From Trichopria drosophilae (lineage: Eukaryota > Arthropoda > Insecta > Hymenoptera > Diapriidae), in contig CM059582.1 of the NCBI GenBank assembly GCA_030407085.1, positions 88,650,001 to 88,714,000 on the forward strand: a DNA stretch of 64,000 nucleotides, in the 5' to 3' direction. The notes beneath the pieces are model-generated. The model did not search any database. It saw only the letters and a program-made list of their open reading frames with translations, and was not told the DNA's origin. Shown here piece by piece: positions 41,270 through 52,558 of this stretch; the stretch's first letter is position 1, and each line of letters opens with the position of its first letter. The translations under genes were made by a program, and so were the position numbers.

Positions 41270-42520
41270 AAACGGAAGCGTTTGATACCTAGCCTTGACC
41301 TTCCGCCCAGACCTACTAGGAAAACATCTCCCGAACCAATCCACCAAAATCCAGTTTTATCGGACCCCTCGAGTGACGAAGAGGAAGAAGGTGAGAATAT
41401 AAACAGCATGGCCATGTTCTTCAGTCCAAAGGAGTCAGACGAAAGCGATGAACTTTCGGGCGAAATCGAAGCAATTCCAGCCTCACCTTCAATTGGTCAA
41501 AAACCTGATTTGGACCCGGCCGCATCAACCAAAGATTTTGGAATAGGCAGGAAACCAAGATCATCATTCCTGAAGGAATTACAACACTCCCTTTAAAGGC
41601 ATGATGAGACCACAGGAAGCAGAAATGAATCCCTACAATGGGATGGATATGAAGAACCATTAGATATTGTGCTACCTACGAGATTATCGCTAGGAAACGA
41701 AAAAAGCGATGAAATACGCGAGTTGTTAAAACAATTAGACCCGTATAATGACGAGACCATGAATGCAGAAATGGATCGGCGAGTAAAGGCACTCTCGCAA
41801 CGAGAACAAAGCGATGCAGACGATGAAGAAGAAAGAATAGAACCTAAGACAATTTCACCCAGCCGCAGGAAGCCAATGGCGCATTCAACGCCATTCTGTG
41901 CCCAAGAGGAATCACAGGAACCTCGGGTAATGGAGCAGGTAGCGAGCACACCTACCCCATCAACCATCAAACAGGGTATGGTTAATATTGAAACGCCACG
42001 GGCCAGAAACGAATATCAGTTTTTGCGAAACCGCAGACCCGTCTACCTGCCGGAAATATTAGAAACCACTAGGGAAGAATCTGGGCCAAGCCAAGTATCC
42101 GGAATATTGACTGAAAGAAGAAAATCGAGCAATATCCCAGACGATGATATTCCAAGAGATTTTCGAACCTATGAAAATATGAAATCCATCATACGATGCA
42201 GAGAGTCACTTACGTACAACAAGAATAATATGGTGCATTTCATTTCAGCTGATGGCGAAGATCCAAGCCCGAACACCCGTCTGCTGATAGACCTGGGTAT
42301 AATTGACCCAGATGAGATCCGCGAAAGGAAAATCAGACTACGACAGGTCATAATCACGCCTTATGGATCGTATAAATTATTTACGGTAGTGGTAAGTCAA
42401 CGACATTATGAAACCCTAAGTGTCCGAAACCTAGTCGCGGGCCTCGAAAATCTGAAGTCCGTACTTCTGAGTTTAAAAATTTGTGAGTTTCCGAATTTCA
42501 ACCGTTGGGGAAATCACTGA
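41270..42520 (+). pseudogene. pol: Retrovirus-like pol: long spacer between RNase H and integrase
   Basis: The phase continues through two open stretches (41282-41596 and 41669-42520) separated by TAA at 41594-41596. The first is acidic and Ser/Pro-rich (SDPSSDEEEEGENINSM). The second is charged, then has a globular-looking end (TRLLIDLGIIDPDEIRERK, YGSYKLFTVVVSQRHYE, GLENLKSVLLSLKI) resembling the domain ahead of the integrase zinc finger in errantiviruses. The phase is lost between 42483 and 42520, where the integrase frame begins. The spacer is about 450 codons, longer than I expect for this family. Function unknown. Confidence 0.6.
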
Positions 42521-43673
42521 TAATCTGCCACGCGGACCACTAATCGACATCATAGCAGATATCTTTGGGGATCTCGACATCAAAATCAACATATGCTATG
42601 GAAAATCATTAATACCTCCCGAGTCCGATCGACTTGATATTATCAAGGAATATCATAGTAGTAAATCTGGTGGCCATAAAGGCATGACCAAAACATATCG
42701 GAAAATGCGAGAAAAATATTATTGGATCGGCTTACGCGCGGAAGTGACGGAATTCATTAGGCACTGTCAATCCTGTCAAAAGGCAAAATTAGTTCGAGCA
42801 AAAACTCGCGAACCATTATTGATCACGGATACGCCATTAGATGCGTTTGATAAGGTAGCGTTGGATACGGTGGGTCCACTGCCCACCACTCCACAAGGAA
42901 ATAGGCATATATTGACCATGCAGGACCTGCTTACAAAATATTGCATAGCTATACCCATCCCCGATATTAAAGCTGACACTATCGCCAACGCTATGGCAAT
43001 TTACCTTATAGCGCAGTACGGAGCTCCTAGAGCTATACTAACGGATAGGGGAGCATCGTTCGTAGGGAGAATTCTAAAACAATTAGCAAAAACATTCGAA
43101 ATAGAACAAATCACCACTTCGGGTTATCGACCGCAAACGAACGGATCCTTGGAGCGTAGCCACATACTATTAATAGAATATCTTAGGCACTACATTAATG
43201 ATTTCGATGACTGGGATACTTTCATACCGTACGCTATGTTTTCGTACAACACTTCTGTGGACGAGGGTACTAATTTCACCCCCCACGAATTAATATTCGG
43301 AAAACCAGCCAGAATGCCCAGTAAATTCCCAGATAATCGTAAGTTAGAAACCTATAATTCATATTTAAGAGATTTGATTCTTCGATTGAGTGAAATTCGC
43401 ACTATGGCGGCAGATAATCTGCTCGTCGCTAAATATCGCGGTAAGAGAAATTATGACGAGAAATCGAGACCATTCAAAGGTAAGGTAGGTGACGAGTGTT
43501 ACATCCTGAAGGAACCCCGTAAAGGTAAATTGGATAATTATTATATTGGACCATTTAAAATTGTTGAAGTTACTGATTTGAATAATGTGATTGTTGAAAT
43601 TGATTCCGGTATTAGATACAAAAAGCATTTTGATAAGATTAAGGTACCTGATTTGAACTCCGGACCGGCATGA
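42483..43673 (+). CDS. pol: Retrovirus-like pol: integrase (396 codons)
   Basis: The zinc-binding HHCC domain is at residues about 58-100 (YHSSKSGGHKGMTKTY, then HCQSCQKAK). The catalytic core shows DTVGPLPTT near 121, LTDRGASFVGR near 180 and the glutamate in TNGSLERSH near 215, that is, D, D and E with the expected spacing. FGKPARMPSKF near 276 and a C-terminal YIGPFKIVEV near 355, a GPY/F-type motif, complete the protein. Integrase inserts the DNA copy into the genome. The whole domain is open. Its start is not a true initiation site; it belongs to the pol polyprotein, out of phase with RT because of an indel at 42483-42520. The stop overlaps the env start (ATGA, 43670-43673). Confidence 0.88.
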   Translation: MSFRISTVGEITDNLPRGPLIDIIADIFGDLDIKINICYGKSLIPPESDRLDIIKEYHSSKSGGHKGMTKTYRKMREKYYWIGLRAEVTEFIRHCQSCQKAKLVRAKTREPLLITDTPLDAFDKVALDTVGPLPTTPQGNRHILTMQDLLTKYCIAIPIPDIKADTIANAMAIYLIAQYGAPRAILTDRGASFVGRILKQLAKTFEIEQITTSGYRPQTNGSLERSHILLIEYLRHYINDFDDWDTFIPYAMFSYNTSVDEGTNFTPHELIFGKPARMPSKFPDNRKLETYNSYLRDLILRLSEIRTMAADNLLVAKYRGKRNYDEKSRPFKGKVGDECYILKEPRKGKLDNYYIGPFKIVEVTDLNNVIVEIDSGIRYKKHFDKIKVPDLNSGPA

Positions 43674-45556
43674 TTGGAACCCTTCTTATTTCCGTCCTCA
43701 TGGGAGCCGTTGTGATAACAGCTGCAACTAAGGTTATACCTCTGAAAAACCCAGGACTTTATTTTGAAAAAGCTCACATTGCACGGTTCCGTGGCTCAGA
43801 ATGGAGATTGACTATTGTAATGAGTTTGAACCAATACTTAGCTGAAGACGTCCGTCCGATGATAAAAAGTGCAGAGCAAGAATATCTAAAATGCTTGTCT
43901 TTGCCTGTAAAGGATCACTGTATTGGTGTATGCAGAAGAGCCATATTATTAGAAAAGGAAAACCGACTCAATGAAATTAGAGAAGAAATAACGGATATTC
44001 TTAAGGAACTGATGAATGTACCAACACCCAGCAACACGGAAAGATCAAAACGGAGAGCTCCCCTTGCATTCCTAGGGTCACTCGGCAAAACATTGTTCGG
44101 TACTTTGACAGAGGATGACGCTGAGTACTTTAATTCTCAGATGGACAAACTTTTTGCAGACAATAAGGAATTGGCAATATTAGCGGATAACCAATTACAC
44201 ATCATGGAATCAGGATTTGATAATTTCAATCGAATCACGCAAGAGAACACCCATAGGCTTGTGTTCATCGAAGAATTTCTGCACCACACCAAAGAATATA
44301 TCAGGAACAGAACACGAAAGGATGTGGAACTGGATTATCTGGCCAAATTATCAGAATACTCGGCCATATTGAAAGCAAACCTTGATTCAAGATTATCTTC
44401 CAGCATGACTCTCGTAGAAATACTAAAATCAGTAGCAAAGGGTACCTTCCATCCAAAGTTAATTACCAGAAACCAATTAACCATAATAGCTAGAGACATA
44501 CAAGAAAATGCACCAGATTACGAGTTACCTATACCCCGAGATTACCTACGAATAGATACATTGGACCAAGCTGGGTGGTTAGAACACGGTATGAATAAGG
44601 GAAAAATGTTTCTCGTTCTTTACATGCCCCTCCTAACCCGAATGCATTATTATATCTTTAAAATTCACCCCTGGACCAGCCCTCAATTCATCTTCCAGAA
44701 TCGTACAGGATCATCCTACATCCTCCCAAAATCCAACTATTTGGGAATAAGTAAAGATTGGAGTAGATACTACTACATCGATCATCTAACCGATTGTGCA
44801 TCTACAAATTATCACTTCATCTGTGCGATGAGCCATCCAATCTTTGATGTAACTGCGAGACCATCTTGCGAGGTATCACTGTTACTGCACCCAACTTCCG
44901 CTGACCTCACTAACTGCAACATTCACTACCATCCACTCCATCGACCGGAGTGGATAGAATTACAGTTCATCGGCGGGTGGCTCTATTCGATTAACGGACG
45001 AGAAGATGTTCATGTATTCTGTAAGGAGTCGGTAAGTCGAATCGTAATCGAAGGAAATGGAATATTAATGTTAACACCAGGGTGCAGCGCAAAACATTGG
45101 GACGTTACATTGAGTATGCTACGGACGTTTTATGGAAAAACAACGGTCCAATATACGCCTAAATCACATCTGAACCTCTCAATGGTTGCGCCGAACCTGA
45201 AGGGAATCATGGAAGAAGTGTCAGCATTGGGAGTAACGCCTTACCATCCAGACCACAAGGAAATTCCTAATTTCGGACAACCAATCCGTGAGCTGGAAAA
45301 ACGCTATAATGCGATCCGGGATCATCACAGAGAAAACCAAACCAACCTAATGCGTACGTATGGCGGAGTGACCGGAATATCATTATCATTGATTCTTATT
45401 TTTGGGCTCGTCGCATGGGTCCTTATCAAATTCAAAAGACGACGTAGGTCTGTCCCTATCGTTGCTTTTACTTCCGGACCACAACCAACAGCTACCATAT
45501 CCATGCCTCCAACATCAGCTATCAACCCGTCTCGTCAAGAAGCAGAAACCGACTAG
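43670..45556 (+). CDS. env: Envelope-like membrane fusion protein of the retrovirus-like element (628 codons, open)
   Basis: An uninterrupted frame with the layout of errantivirus Env and the related baculovirus F proteins. Residues 1-19 are a hydrophobic signal peptide. A furin-type site RSKRR lies at 125-129, directly followed by a hydrophobic, Gly-rich stretch starting APLAFLGSLGKTLFGTL, the expected fusion-peptide position. A long heptad-like ectodomain (residues about 145-270) and a Cys-containing region follow. A transmembrane helix is at about 564-586, then a basic, short cytoplasmic tail. The start codon overlaps the pol stop by 4 bases; errantivirus env is normally made from a spliced RNA. 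The family match is by layout and motif, not by search. That it is open while pol is broken is notable, but it may be chance given the modest LTR divergence. Confidence 0.85.
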   Translation: MIGTLLISVLMGAVVITAATKVIPLKNPGLYFEKAHIARFRGSEWRLTIVMSLNQYLAEDVRPMIKSAEQEYLKCLSLPVKDHCIGVCRRAILLEKENRLNEIREEITDILKELMNVPTPSNTERSKRRAPLAFLGSLGKTLFGTLTEDDAEYFNSQMDKLFADNKELAILADNQLHIMESGFDNFNRITQENTHRLVFIEEFLHHTKEYIRNRTRKDVELDYLAKLSEYSAILKANLDSRLSSSMTLVEILKSVAKGTFHPKLITRNQLTIIARDIQENAPDYELPIPRDYLRIDTLDQAGWLEHGMNKGKMFLVLYMPLLTRMHYYIFKIHPWTSPQFIFQNRTGSSYILPKSNYLGISKDWSRYYYIDHLTDCASTNYHFICAMSHPIFDVTARPSCEVSLLLHPTSADLTNCNIHYHPLHRPEWIELQFIGGWLYSINGREDVHVFCKESVSRIVIEGNGILMLTPGCSAKHWDVTLSMLRTFYGKTTVQYTPKSHLNLSMVAPNLKGIMEEVSALGVTPYHPDHKEIPNFGQPIRELEKRYNAIRDHHRENQTNLMRTYGGVTGISLSLILIFGLVAWVLIKFKRRRRSVPIVAFTSGPQPTATISMPPTSAINPSRQEAETD

Positions 45557-46015
45557 TGCATGATGCAACCAAGAAGAACGACATCAACAGCATCACCAGC
45601 ATCACTGTGGCCAGGTCAAGACCAACCTCAGAACAAAGAAGATATACCTATTGTAATGCAGGGCCTGGTTGTTCTCGAGGGATTGTTTTACAATCACCTC
45701 ATTGTATGACGCTAATGTAATAACGATACTAGGAGCAACCATGCAAATTATAAAATAAGATAGAATGGATAACTTGGGGAAAATTATAGGGAAAACTGTA
45801 GTACCGGCTCTGGTTGTCTTTCGAAGTGCTTCTTCACTGTACGAAGCAAAATGTGCAACAGTACTAAAGACAACTGTATTGACAACAGTAAATTTATTCC
45901 ATATGTTAGATAGCTCAGAAGAGACAGAAGGAAGGCGAAAACAATTCAGAATTCAATAACGAGGAACGATAGCATAAATCACCCGGCAACCAGCTTTCAG
46001 GAATGTCAGCTGAAT
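45557..46015. other. Region between env and the polypurine tract
   Basis: Non-coding 3' part of the retrovirus-like element. A 64-codon frame at 45765-45959 has no recognisable domain and is probably chance. Confidence 0.5.
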
Positions 46016-46028
46016 AAGGGGGGAGTGG
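46016..46028 (+). promoter_or_regulatory. Polypurine tract
   Basis: AAGGGGGGAGTGG lies directly before the TG of the 3' LTR, the expected plus-strand primer position. Confidence 0.75.
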
Positions 46029-47021
46029 TGTTACGTTCCGCGTAAAATTACTTTTTATTAAATTAACATCATCCTTCCCACGGAATATAATGCTACATTC
46101 CGCGTACATATCATATAAAATTTTAAGATTATCTTTCCCACAGAATATAATTTTCTACATTCGGCATAATTTATAACAATATGCATCGTTCAAACTTCCA
46201 CTAAACGTTTTACAGCGTGCGCGTTATCGGAGGAGTTCTTGAAACTCCTCGGATTACGCGCTCGAAAGATGCATAGTGCGCTGGGAACTCTTTACTTCCC
46301 AGGCCGTGGACTGCCGAAATGCAGGAGTCAGCAGATCGCATGACTTTCTGAGTTGCGTCCTCACACCCTGGTACGAGGTGACGTGTGACCGACGCACTAT
46401 GACTCGAAGTTCACTCTTTCCGCGTTCGCATGGCAATCGCCTTGGTAGGTGCTCCCGCGCATTTTTAAGTCCGTTTAACCGTGAAAAGTGGGCGCGCGAT
46501 ATCGGAACTTTGCGTGTTGTTTGACTGGTGCCCGGTAAAATAAGAACTTTTCCGGTAGGATAAGAATTGGGTTCAGTGAAGTGTAACTGTGCAATAGTTG
46601 ACGGATTATACTCATCAGGTATTTTCAAAGTAATTATGACTACCCTTCCTTCTCTCTCGTATCCAATCTTTTTGACTTGTTATTTGCTACATATAATTCA
46701 AATTATAACTTTACTCGCCATCCGGAGGGGAAACCCTCTACTATCCAATACAATGATCGGTGGCCTCTAATTTATTAATTTATCTGTAAGCCAAATATTA
46801 TTAAAGATAAAATTGAATTCTCAACGCACTTGTCATAACTCCCAATATAACCAAAATAACTTATATCGATCAGGCAACCCGTACGGGGGCTAGCGAAGAG
46901 CGAGCCTTTATTTATTTATTTATTTATTCATTGATCCATATGTGTTTCCAGGACAAAATTAATAATCGGTTTGGTTGTTAATGCCGTTAAAACAACCGGG
47001 TGGCAGAAGTGATAAAGATAC
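46029..47021 (+). repeat. 3' LTR of the retrovirus-like element
   Basis: It begins TGTTACGTTCCGCG and matches the 5' LTR base for base apart from about 18 substitutions and no obvious indels. It is followed by CAGTTGCGG, where BEL sequence resumes. Confidence 0.85.
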
Positions 47022-47025
47022 CAGT

Positions 47026-47230
47026 TGCGGTCGGAACGTAAGTTCCATTTGCAGCGTACGGTTTAGCGTGCGAATTCCGATGAACCGCTGCGACATTATC
47101 GGTTAAATACGCTAACATAGGGAACCGCGCCTGCTTTCTTTTTAGCAACGCGATGTTTATACCAATTGTCAAAGGAATATCAAAATTTATTTCCAACGGA
47201 AAACAAAATTATTCAAACGGATATGTACAT
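47026..47230 (+). pseudogene. pol: BEL/Pao reverse transcriptase, middle fragment between two insertions
   Basis: The plus-strand frame directly after the 3' LTR has RT blocks of BEL/Pao: a RKFHLQRTV segment near 47040, then RLNTLT near 47103, and FFLATRC near 47137. It leads in frame to ENKIIQTDMY at the fold-back junction. Two TAG stops occur, near 47063 and 47120. The catalytic YMDD box lies on the far side of the fold-back element, at 52193. The match to the upstream piece (ending 35657) and the downstream piece (starting 52198) is direct. Confidence 0.75.
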
Positions 47231-48002
47231 TAGGGTGGTCCAGAATATGTGAAGGTCAAAAAGGTCATCGGGACCGCACGGATTTCGATGAAGAAAAAAA
47301 TAATGAACAACTTTTCTATTTGGCACTTTTCGATTAAATGACATTTAGAGGTGGAGGTTTTGAGTTGAAGTTTCCCATTTAAATAAATGGGAAAATGGAA
47401 TTTTGTCTGTTTTTATGTTTTTTCGTAGAAGCGACTAAGTGAAAAAAATGGAACGCCTAAAATTTTAAAAGAATATACATCTCGGAATATATATCCTAAT
47501 ATATCTAATTTTTTTCAGATTTTTTCAGCTAGCCCTTTAAATTGTGTGGCCTACGCAATCTCACAAACATATCAAATACAGTTCAAAAGTGGGCATCAAA
47601 TTAGTTTTATGCTTAGAGAAAACTAGTTAAAACTGGCTGAATTTACTTGAAACTTGTTACTCCGGAGTTTTTGGGATCGCTGATTACGAATCCGACGTCA
47701 TATTTACAAAATTCAAAATGGCGGAACAAAAGTAAAAAATTAAATCGAGAATGATTTGTTATTACTGACTCACAGTGTAACGTCAAAATTGAAAAACATC
47801 GGATGTAACACGGCGCTTAAGAATGTCAAATATATTGATATGCTTTAAAAAAGTCGAAAGTTCACTTTGTTGATGTTTGCCATGAATGTCATGTTCCCTT
47901 GAATGTCATTAAGGTTGAATAATAGTATGTTAAAAATTATTTGTAGCATGTCTGTAAATATTAGGATATTGACGTTTTGAGGTTGCTGATGAAGAATTTA
48001 AA

Positions 48003-48420
48003 GGCAAATTTTGAAAATTCAAAATGGCGGATCCAATATGGCGGTCGAATTTTTATTAATTATTATGAAGTTAATGAAAATTTGGATCTTTATGTTTTTG
48101 CGGTCGCTGATGTCGATTCTAAAGTCAAGTTTTGAAAATTCAAAATGGCGGATCCAATATGGCGGTCGAATTTTTATTAATTTTTATGAATGTAATGAAA
48201 ATTTGGATCTTTATGTTTTTGCGGTCGCTGATGACGATTCTAAAGTCAGGTTTTGCAAATGCAAAATGGCGGAACCAATATGGCGGACGAATTTTTATTA
48301 ATTTTTATGAATGTAATGAAAATTTATATCTTTATGTTATTGCGGTAGGTTTTCAGGTTTTGAACATTCAAAATGGCGGAACCAATATGGCGGACGAATT
48401 TTTACTATTTTCAGGAATTT
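48003..48420 (+). repeat. ~122-bp ATGGCGG repeat, four units (left inner arm)
   Basis: Units contain TTCAAAATGGCGGATCCAAT then ATGGCGGTCG and GCGGTCGCTGATGACGATTC. Starts are near 48005, 48127, 48252 and 48366. Open frames here are products of the repeat, not genes. Confidence 0.85.
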
Positions 48421-48859
48421 TGTGAAACATGGTTGGCTAGGGACTTTTATCATTACTGAGTATCAACATGATGTTAGAGTTTGTGAAATTGTAGATTAAG
48501 AATAGCCGTTACAACACGGTCAACAAGTTTCCGGATACGTAACAATTATAAACTGCATTAGTGTTATGTCATGAAGTAAATAGTTGAAATTTACGTTCTC
48601 TACTTTTTACGTTATCCAGGAACAACGACGTGAACGTAGTATTTTTTTTGTTCCCATCGGGGTGATTTTTGTAAGTGAGTCCCCTTACCTCTCACAATGA
48701 CGGGTGTTTTTTTATGCGAGTTCCCTTGCTTCTCACAACGTGTTGCAACGGCTATTCTTAATCTACAATTTCACAAACTCTAACATCATGTTGATAATCA
48801 GTAATGCCAAAAATCCCTAGCCAACCATGTTTCACAAAATTCCTGAAAAACAGTAAAGA

Positions 48860-49150
48860 TTCGTCCGCCATGTTGGTTCCGCCATTTTGAATTTTTAAAA
48901 CCTGACTTTATAATCGTCATTAGTGACTGCAAAAACATAAAGATATCAATTTTCATTACATTCATAAAAATTAATAAAAATTCGTCCGCCATATTGGTTC
49001 CGCCATTTTGAATTTTCAAAACCATACTTTAGAATCGTTATCAGCGACCGCAAAAACATAAAGATCCCAATATTTATTATACATTCATAAAAATTAATAA
49101 AACTTCGACCGCTATATTGAATCCGCCATTTTGAATTTCCAAAATTTTAC
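48860..49150 (-). repeat. ~122-bp ATGGCGG repeat, three units (right inner arm)
   Basis: These are inverted copies of the units at 48003-48420, with CCATATTGGTTCCGCCATTT-type cores near 48869, 48990 and 49113. Confidence 0.85.
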
Positions 49151-49250
49151 TTTAAATTCTTCATTAGCGACCTCAAAACGTCAATATCCCAATATTTACG
49201 GACATGCTACAAATAATTTTTAATATACTATTATTCAACCGTAAAGACAT

Positions 49251-51524
49251 TCAAGGGCCATTTCTATAAACATTCAAGGGTGATTTCTACCCCAAAAATG
49301 GTTTTTGGGGAAAGACAAAAAAGCACGCGTTAAATACTTTTTAAAGAAGTATTTGTATACGCAGTTTCAAAAAAATCGGCGATTATCACTTCCCTAGTGT
49401 TACTTGTGAGACATTTCATATTTCGTATATTTGGATTGAAATGTATTCACAACAAAGGAAACACTATTTATGAATTCAAATGTATTCGATTCTTGATGCA
49501 TTTTCGGTTTCTATTATTTTTGAATTCAAAAGTATTCAACGCGATATTTCGAATTTAGTATATTTGGATTTAAATGTATTCATAATATTAGCAACCCTAT
49601 TTATGAATTCAAATGTATTGAAATTGGACAAAATCGGGAATCAAACATTATGAAACTAATCCCTTTTTATACGCACCAATCCATTTTCGATTGCTGGGAA
49701 GATGACGGATCGAAATATAAAAAGTTAAACCGCATTAAACAAAATTATGATTACTATACCTTGTCGAAAATTAATAAACTTACAAACAACCGAAAATTAT
49801 GGAATTTTTTATTAAAAATAGTAACAACTACATTATTTATAGCCAAAATTACTTTGTTTATAACTGAGCGGTAAAAATAATATTGCAGCCAAATACAAAA
49901 GATTACGTATCACCTTTTTTGTAAGTAAATCAAGGAAAAAATTGCAGCCGATATAAAAAAATAGGAAGTAATTTGCACGTTCATGTATATTGATAATTTA
50001 ATATTTAAAACAAGCATTTTCTTGAATAAAAAGCCTTACTATATTTAGTTCAATTGTCTGTTTTGTCCGCCATTTTGAAATTCGAAATTCTGAATTCAGA
50101 TTCGTAATCAACGACCTTAAAAACATGTGAATACAAAGTTTCGTTTATTTTTATTAATATTTTAGATTTTTATCCGCTATATTGGATCCGCCATTTCGAA
50201 TTTCGAAATTCTGAGTTTAGATTCGTAATCAGCGACCTTAAATAAGTACAAATACAAACTTTCGTTTATTTTTAGTAATAATTTAGATTTTGGACCGCTA
50301 TTGGATCCGCCATTTTGAAATTAGAAATTTTGGGTTCAGATTCGTAATCAGCGACTTTAAAAACATGCGAATACAAAGTTTCGTTTATTTTTATTAATAT
50401 TTTATATTTTTTCCGCCATTTTGGATCCGCCATTTTGAATTTGGAAATTCTGAGTTTAAATTCGTAATGAGTGACCTCAAAAACCCATGTATATTTATTT
50501 TTAAATAATGAATTAATATTTGTAATGAGCAGTTCTTAAAAACGGCTTATTCGATGATTTTCTTTTTTGCGGGAAAAATTTGTACACATAACACACTTTT
50601 AATTTCAGAAGGAATATTTCAAGTTATATCACCTTGAGGTTGAAACTGATTCAGGCACAACATGAGGAGTGAATAAGCAGGAATGGCTAAATTTTTACTC
50701 TAAACAATTTAGAGAGTAACGTGCGCTTTTAAAAGGAAATTTATTATGGGAGATTTTTTGGGGAAAAAACATCATTTGGCTAAGCTTATTTTTTAATTTT
50801 GGTCAATTTCTTTTGTTCTATACAAGTTATACCTTTACAAACATTTTAAGCAAGTGTAAACACCATATGAACCTTCATGTTTCGTTGTTACAAACCTCGA
50901 TAATCCTCAGAGCAGTAAATTGTATTTTAAATTCACGAAGTAGAAAATACTTGTTTGTTTCGTGGCTTGAAATATGCGTATAATTTATTTTCGAAAACTT
51001 CTTTAGAGAAAAAAACTTTCCAGTAACACACTTCCTCTCGGCAAAGATCAATAAACTTAATTTTCGACTTTGACACTTTATTAACGGATATCAATACATT
51101 TGAAAATTTTAAGCACCATGTTAAATCAGCCATTTTTAAAATTTTCATATCATATTTTGTATAAACTAAACTTTTATGTCTAATTTGAAAATAAATAAAA
51201 ATTGGAGTAGAATAACCTTGATATCCAATTTCATTCTTTAAATTATAAAAATCTGCCATCTTAGATCCGTAATTTTGAATTGTACCAATCTGAGGCCAGA
51301 ATCTTAATCAGCGACCCCAAAAAAACCCTAGTACACAGTTTCAGTCAGATCAAGTAATTTTTCAAATTTCGTTCCGCTATCTTGGATCCGCCATTTTGAA
51401 TGTTGCAAATCTGAGGCCAGAATCGTAATCAGCTCCCCCAAAAACACCCGAGTAACGAATTTCATCTGTGTTCCTTGGAATGAAAAATGTATGCTTCAAA
51501 GGGTGAAATTTTGTAACGCATTTT
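49251..51524. other. Extra segment in the right arm of the fold-back element
   Basis: It has no counterpart in the left arm. It is AT-rich, with a tandem block of the ATGGCGG family at 50060-50490 and further single copies near 51360-51440. The remainder shows no domain. Confidence 0.5.
50060..50490 (-). repeat. ~120-bp ATGGCGG-family tandem block, four units
   Basis: Units read CCGCCATTTTGAAATT...AGATTCGTAATCAGCGACC on the plus strand, with starts near 50068, 50188, 50308 and 50429. They are more diverged than the copies at 48.0 kb. Confidence 0.8.
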
Positions 51525-52197
51525 TCACGGCAAACATCAACAAAGTGAACTTTCGACTTTGACATTTTTTAAAGTATATCAATATATTTGACATTCTTAA
51601 GCGCCGTGTTACATCCCCCGTTTTTCAATTTTGACGTTACATTCTTAGTCAGTAATAACATATCATGCTCGATTTAATTTTTTTACTTTTGTTCCGCCAT
51701 ATTGGATCCGCCATTTTGAATTTTGTAAATGTGACGTCGGATTCGAAATCAGCGATCCCAAAAACTCCGGAGTAACAAGTTTCAAGTAAATTCATCAAGT
51801 TTTAACTAGTTTTCTCTAAGCATAAAACTAATTTGATGCCAACCTTTGAGCTGTATTTGATACATTTGTGAGGTTGCGTAGCCCACACAATTTAAAGGGC
51901 TAGCTGAAAAAATCTGAAAAAATCAGAAATATTCCGAGATGTATATTCTTTCAAAATTTTAGGCGTTCGAATATTTTCACTTAGTCGCTTCCACGAAAAA
52001 AAATAAAAACAGACAAAATTCCATTTTCCCATGGTATTTAAATGGGAAACTTCAACTCAAAACCTCCACCTGTAAATGTCATTTAATCGAAAAGTGCGAA
52101 ATAGAAAAGTTGTTCATTATTTTTTTCTTCGTCGAAATCCGCGCGGTCCCGATGACCTTTTTGACCTTGACATATTCTGGACCACCCTAATGTACAT

Positions 52198-52558
52198 GGA
52201 TGACGTCATGACTGGAGCCGAGAATGTAAACGATGTAATGATTATCAGAAAAAATTTAGCACATATATTGAAGTCGGGAAAATTTGAATTACGAAAATTT
52301 GCGAGTAATAAACAAGAGGTATTAAGTAATTTACAAGGGAATAAATCTATTCCAAATATAATAATAACAGATGACCAGCAAATCAAAACACTAGGAATAG
52401 CATGGAATCCAAACACGGATGAATTTATTTACACTTTTCGCGCAATTTCGGATAATAGTGTGACGTCATCCAAACGAGTTATACTATCCGCAATTTCTCG
52501 AATTTTTGACCCCATGGGTCTCCTCGGACCGATAATTATGCAAGTGAAAATGATGATG
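52198..52558 (+). pseudogene. pol: BEL/Pao reverse transcriptase, C-terminal part with catalytic box
   Basis: The catalytic box YMDDVMTGAEN straddles the fold-back junction; from 52198 on the frame is BEL sequence. It shows KSGKFELRKFASN near 52275, KTLGIAWNP near 52385 and ISRIFDPMGLLGP near 52490, all blocks also found in the minus-strand element (GGFTLRKWASN, KTLGVFWNP, SILFDPLGLIAP). The open frame begins inside the fold-back arm at 52076, but those first ~38 codons are not BEL. It ends at the LINE-fragment junction (52558/52559). Confidence 0.85.

Larger units (their letters stand above)
35658..47021 (+). mobile_element. Endogenous-retrovirus-like Ty3/gypsy element (errantivirus type) with gag, pol, env
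   Basis: Two direct LTRs (35658-36650 and 46029-47021), a tRNA-Leu-type primer site, gag, pol, an envelope-like frame and a polypurine tract in the expected order. CAGT at 35654-35657 and 47022-47025 can be read as the 4-bp duplication usual for Ty3/gypsy. It sits in the BEL RT gene in the same orientation. By eye the LTRs differ at about 18 of 993 positions, so the insertion is not very recent but younger than the BEL host. Gag and env are open; pol carries stops and frame changes. Confidence 0.88.
47231..52189. mobile_element. Fold-back DNA element with ~700-bp inverted arms, hAT-like ends
   Basis: Ends are TAGGGTGGTCCAGAATATGT and its near-exact inverse; the arms 47231-47885 and 51525-52189 match over their length with few differences. 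ATGTACAT occurs on both sides (47223-47230 and 52190-52197), consistent with an 8-bp duplication as in hAT elements. A second, inner fold-back (about 47915-48515 against 48745-49250) has a ~230-base loop. The right arm carries an extra ~2.2 kb at 49250-51525. No transposase frame is visible. Many ATGGCGG repeat units lie inside. Confidence 0.75.

Noticed and set aside
46987..47196. Minus-strand 69-codon frame
   Set aside because: It is the antisense of the BEL RT fragment on the plus strand.
47231..52189. Polinton or other large virus-like DNA transposon because of long inverted ends
   Set aside because: No polymerase, integrase or capsid frame; size and ends fit a non-autonomous fold-back element better.
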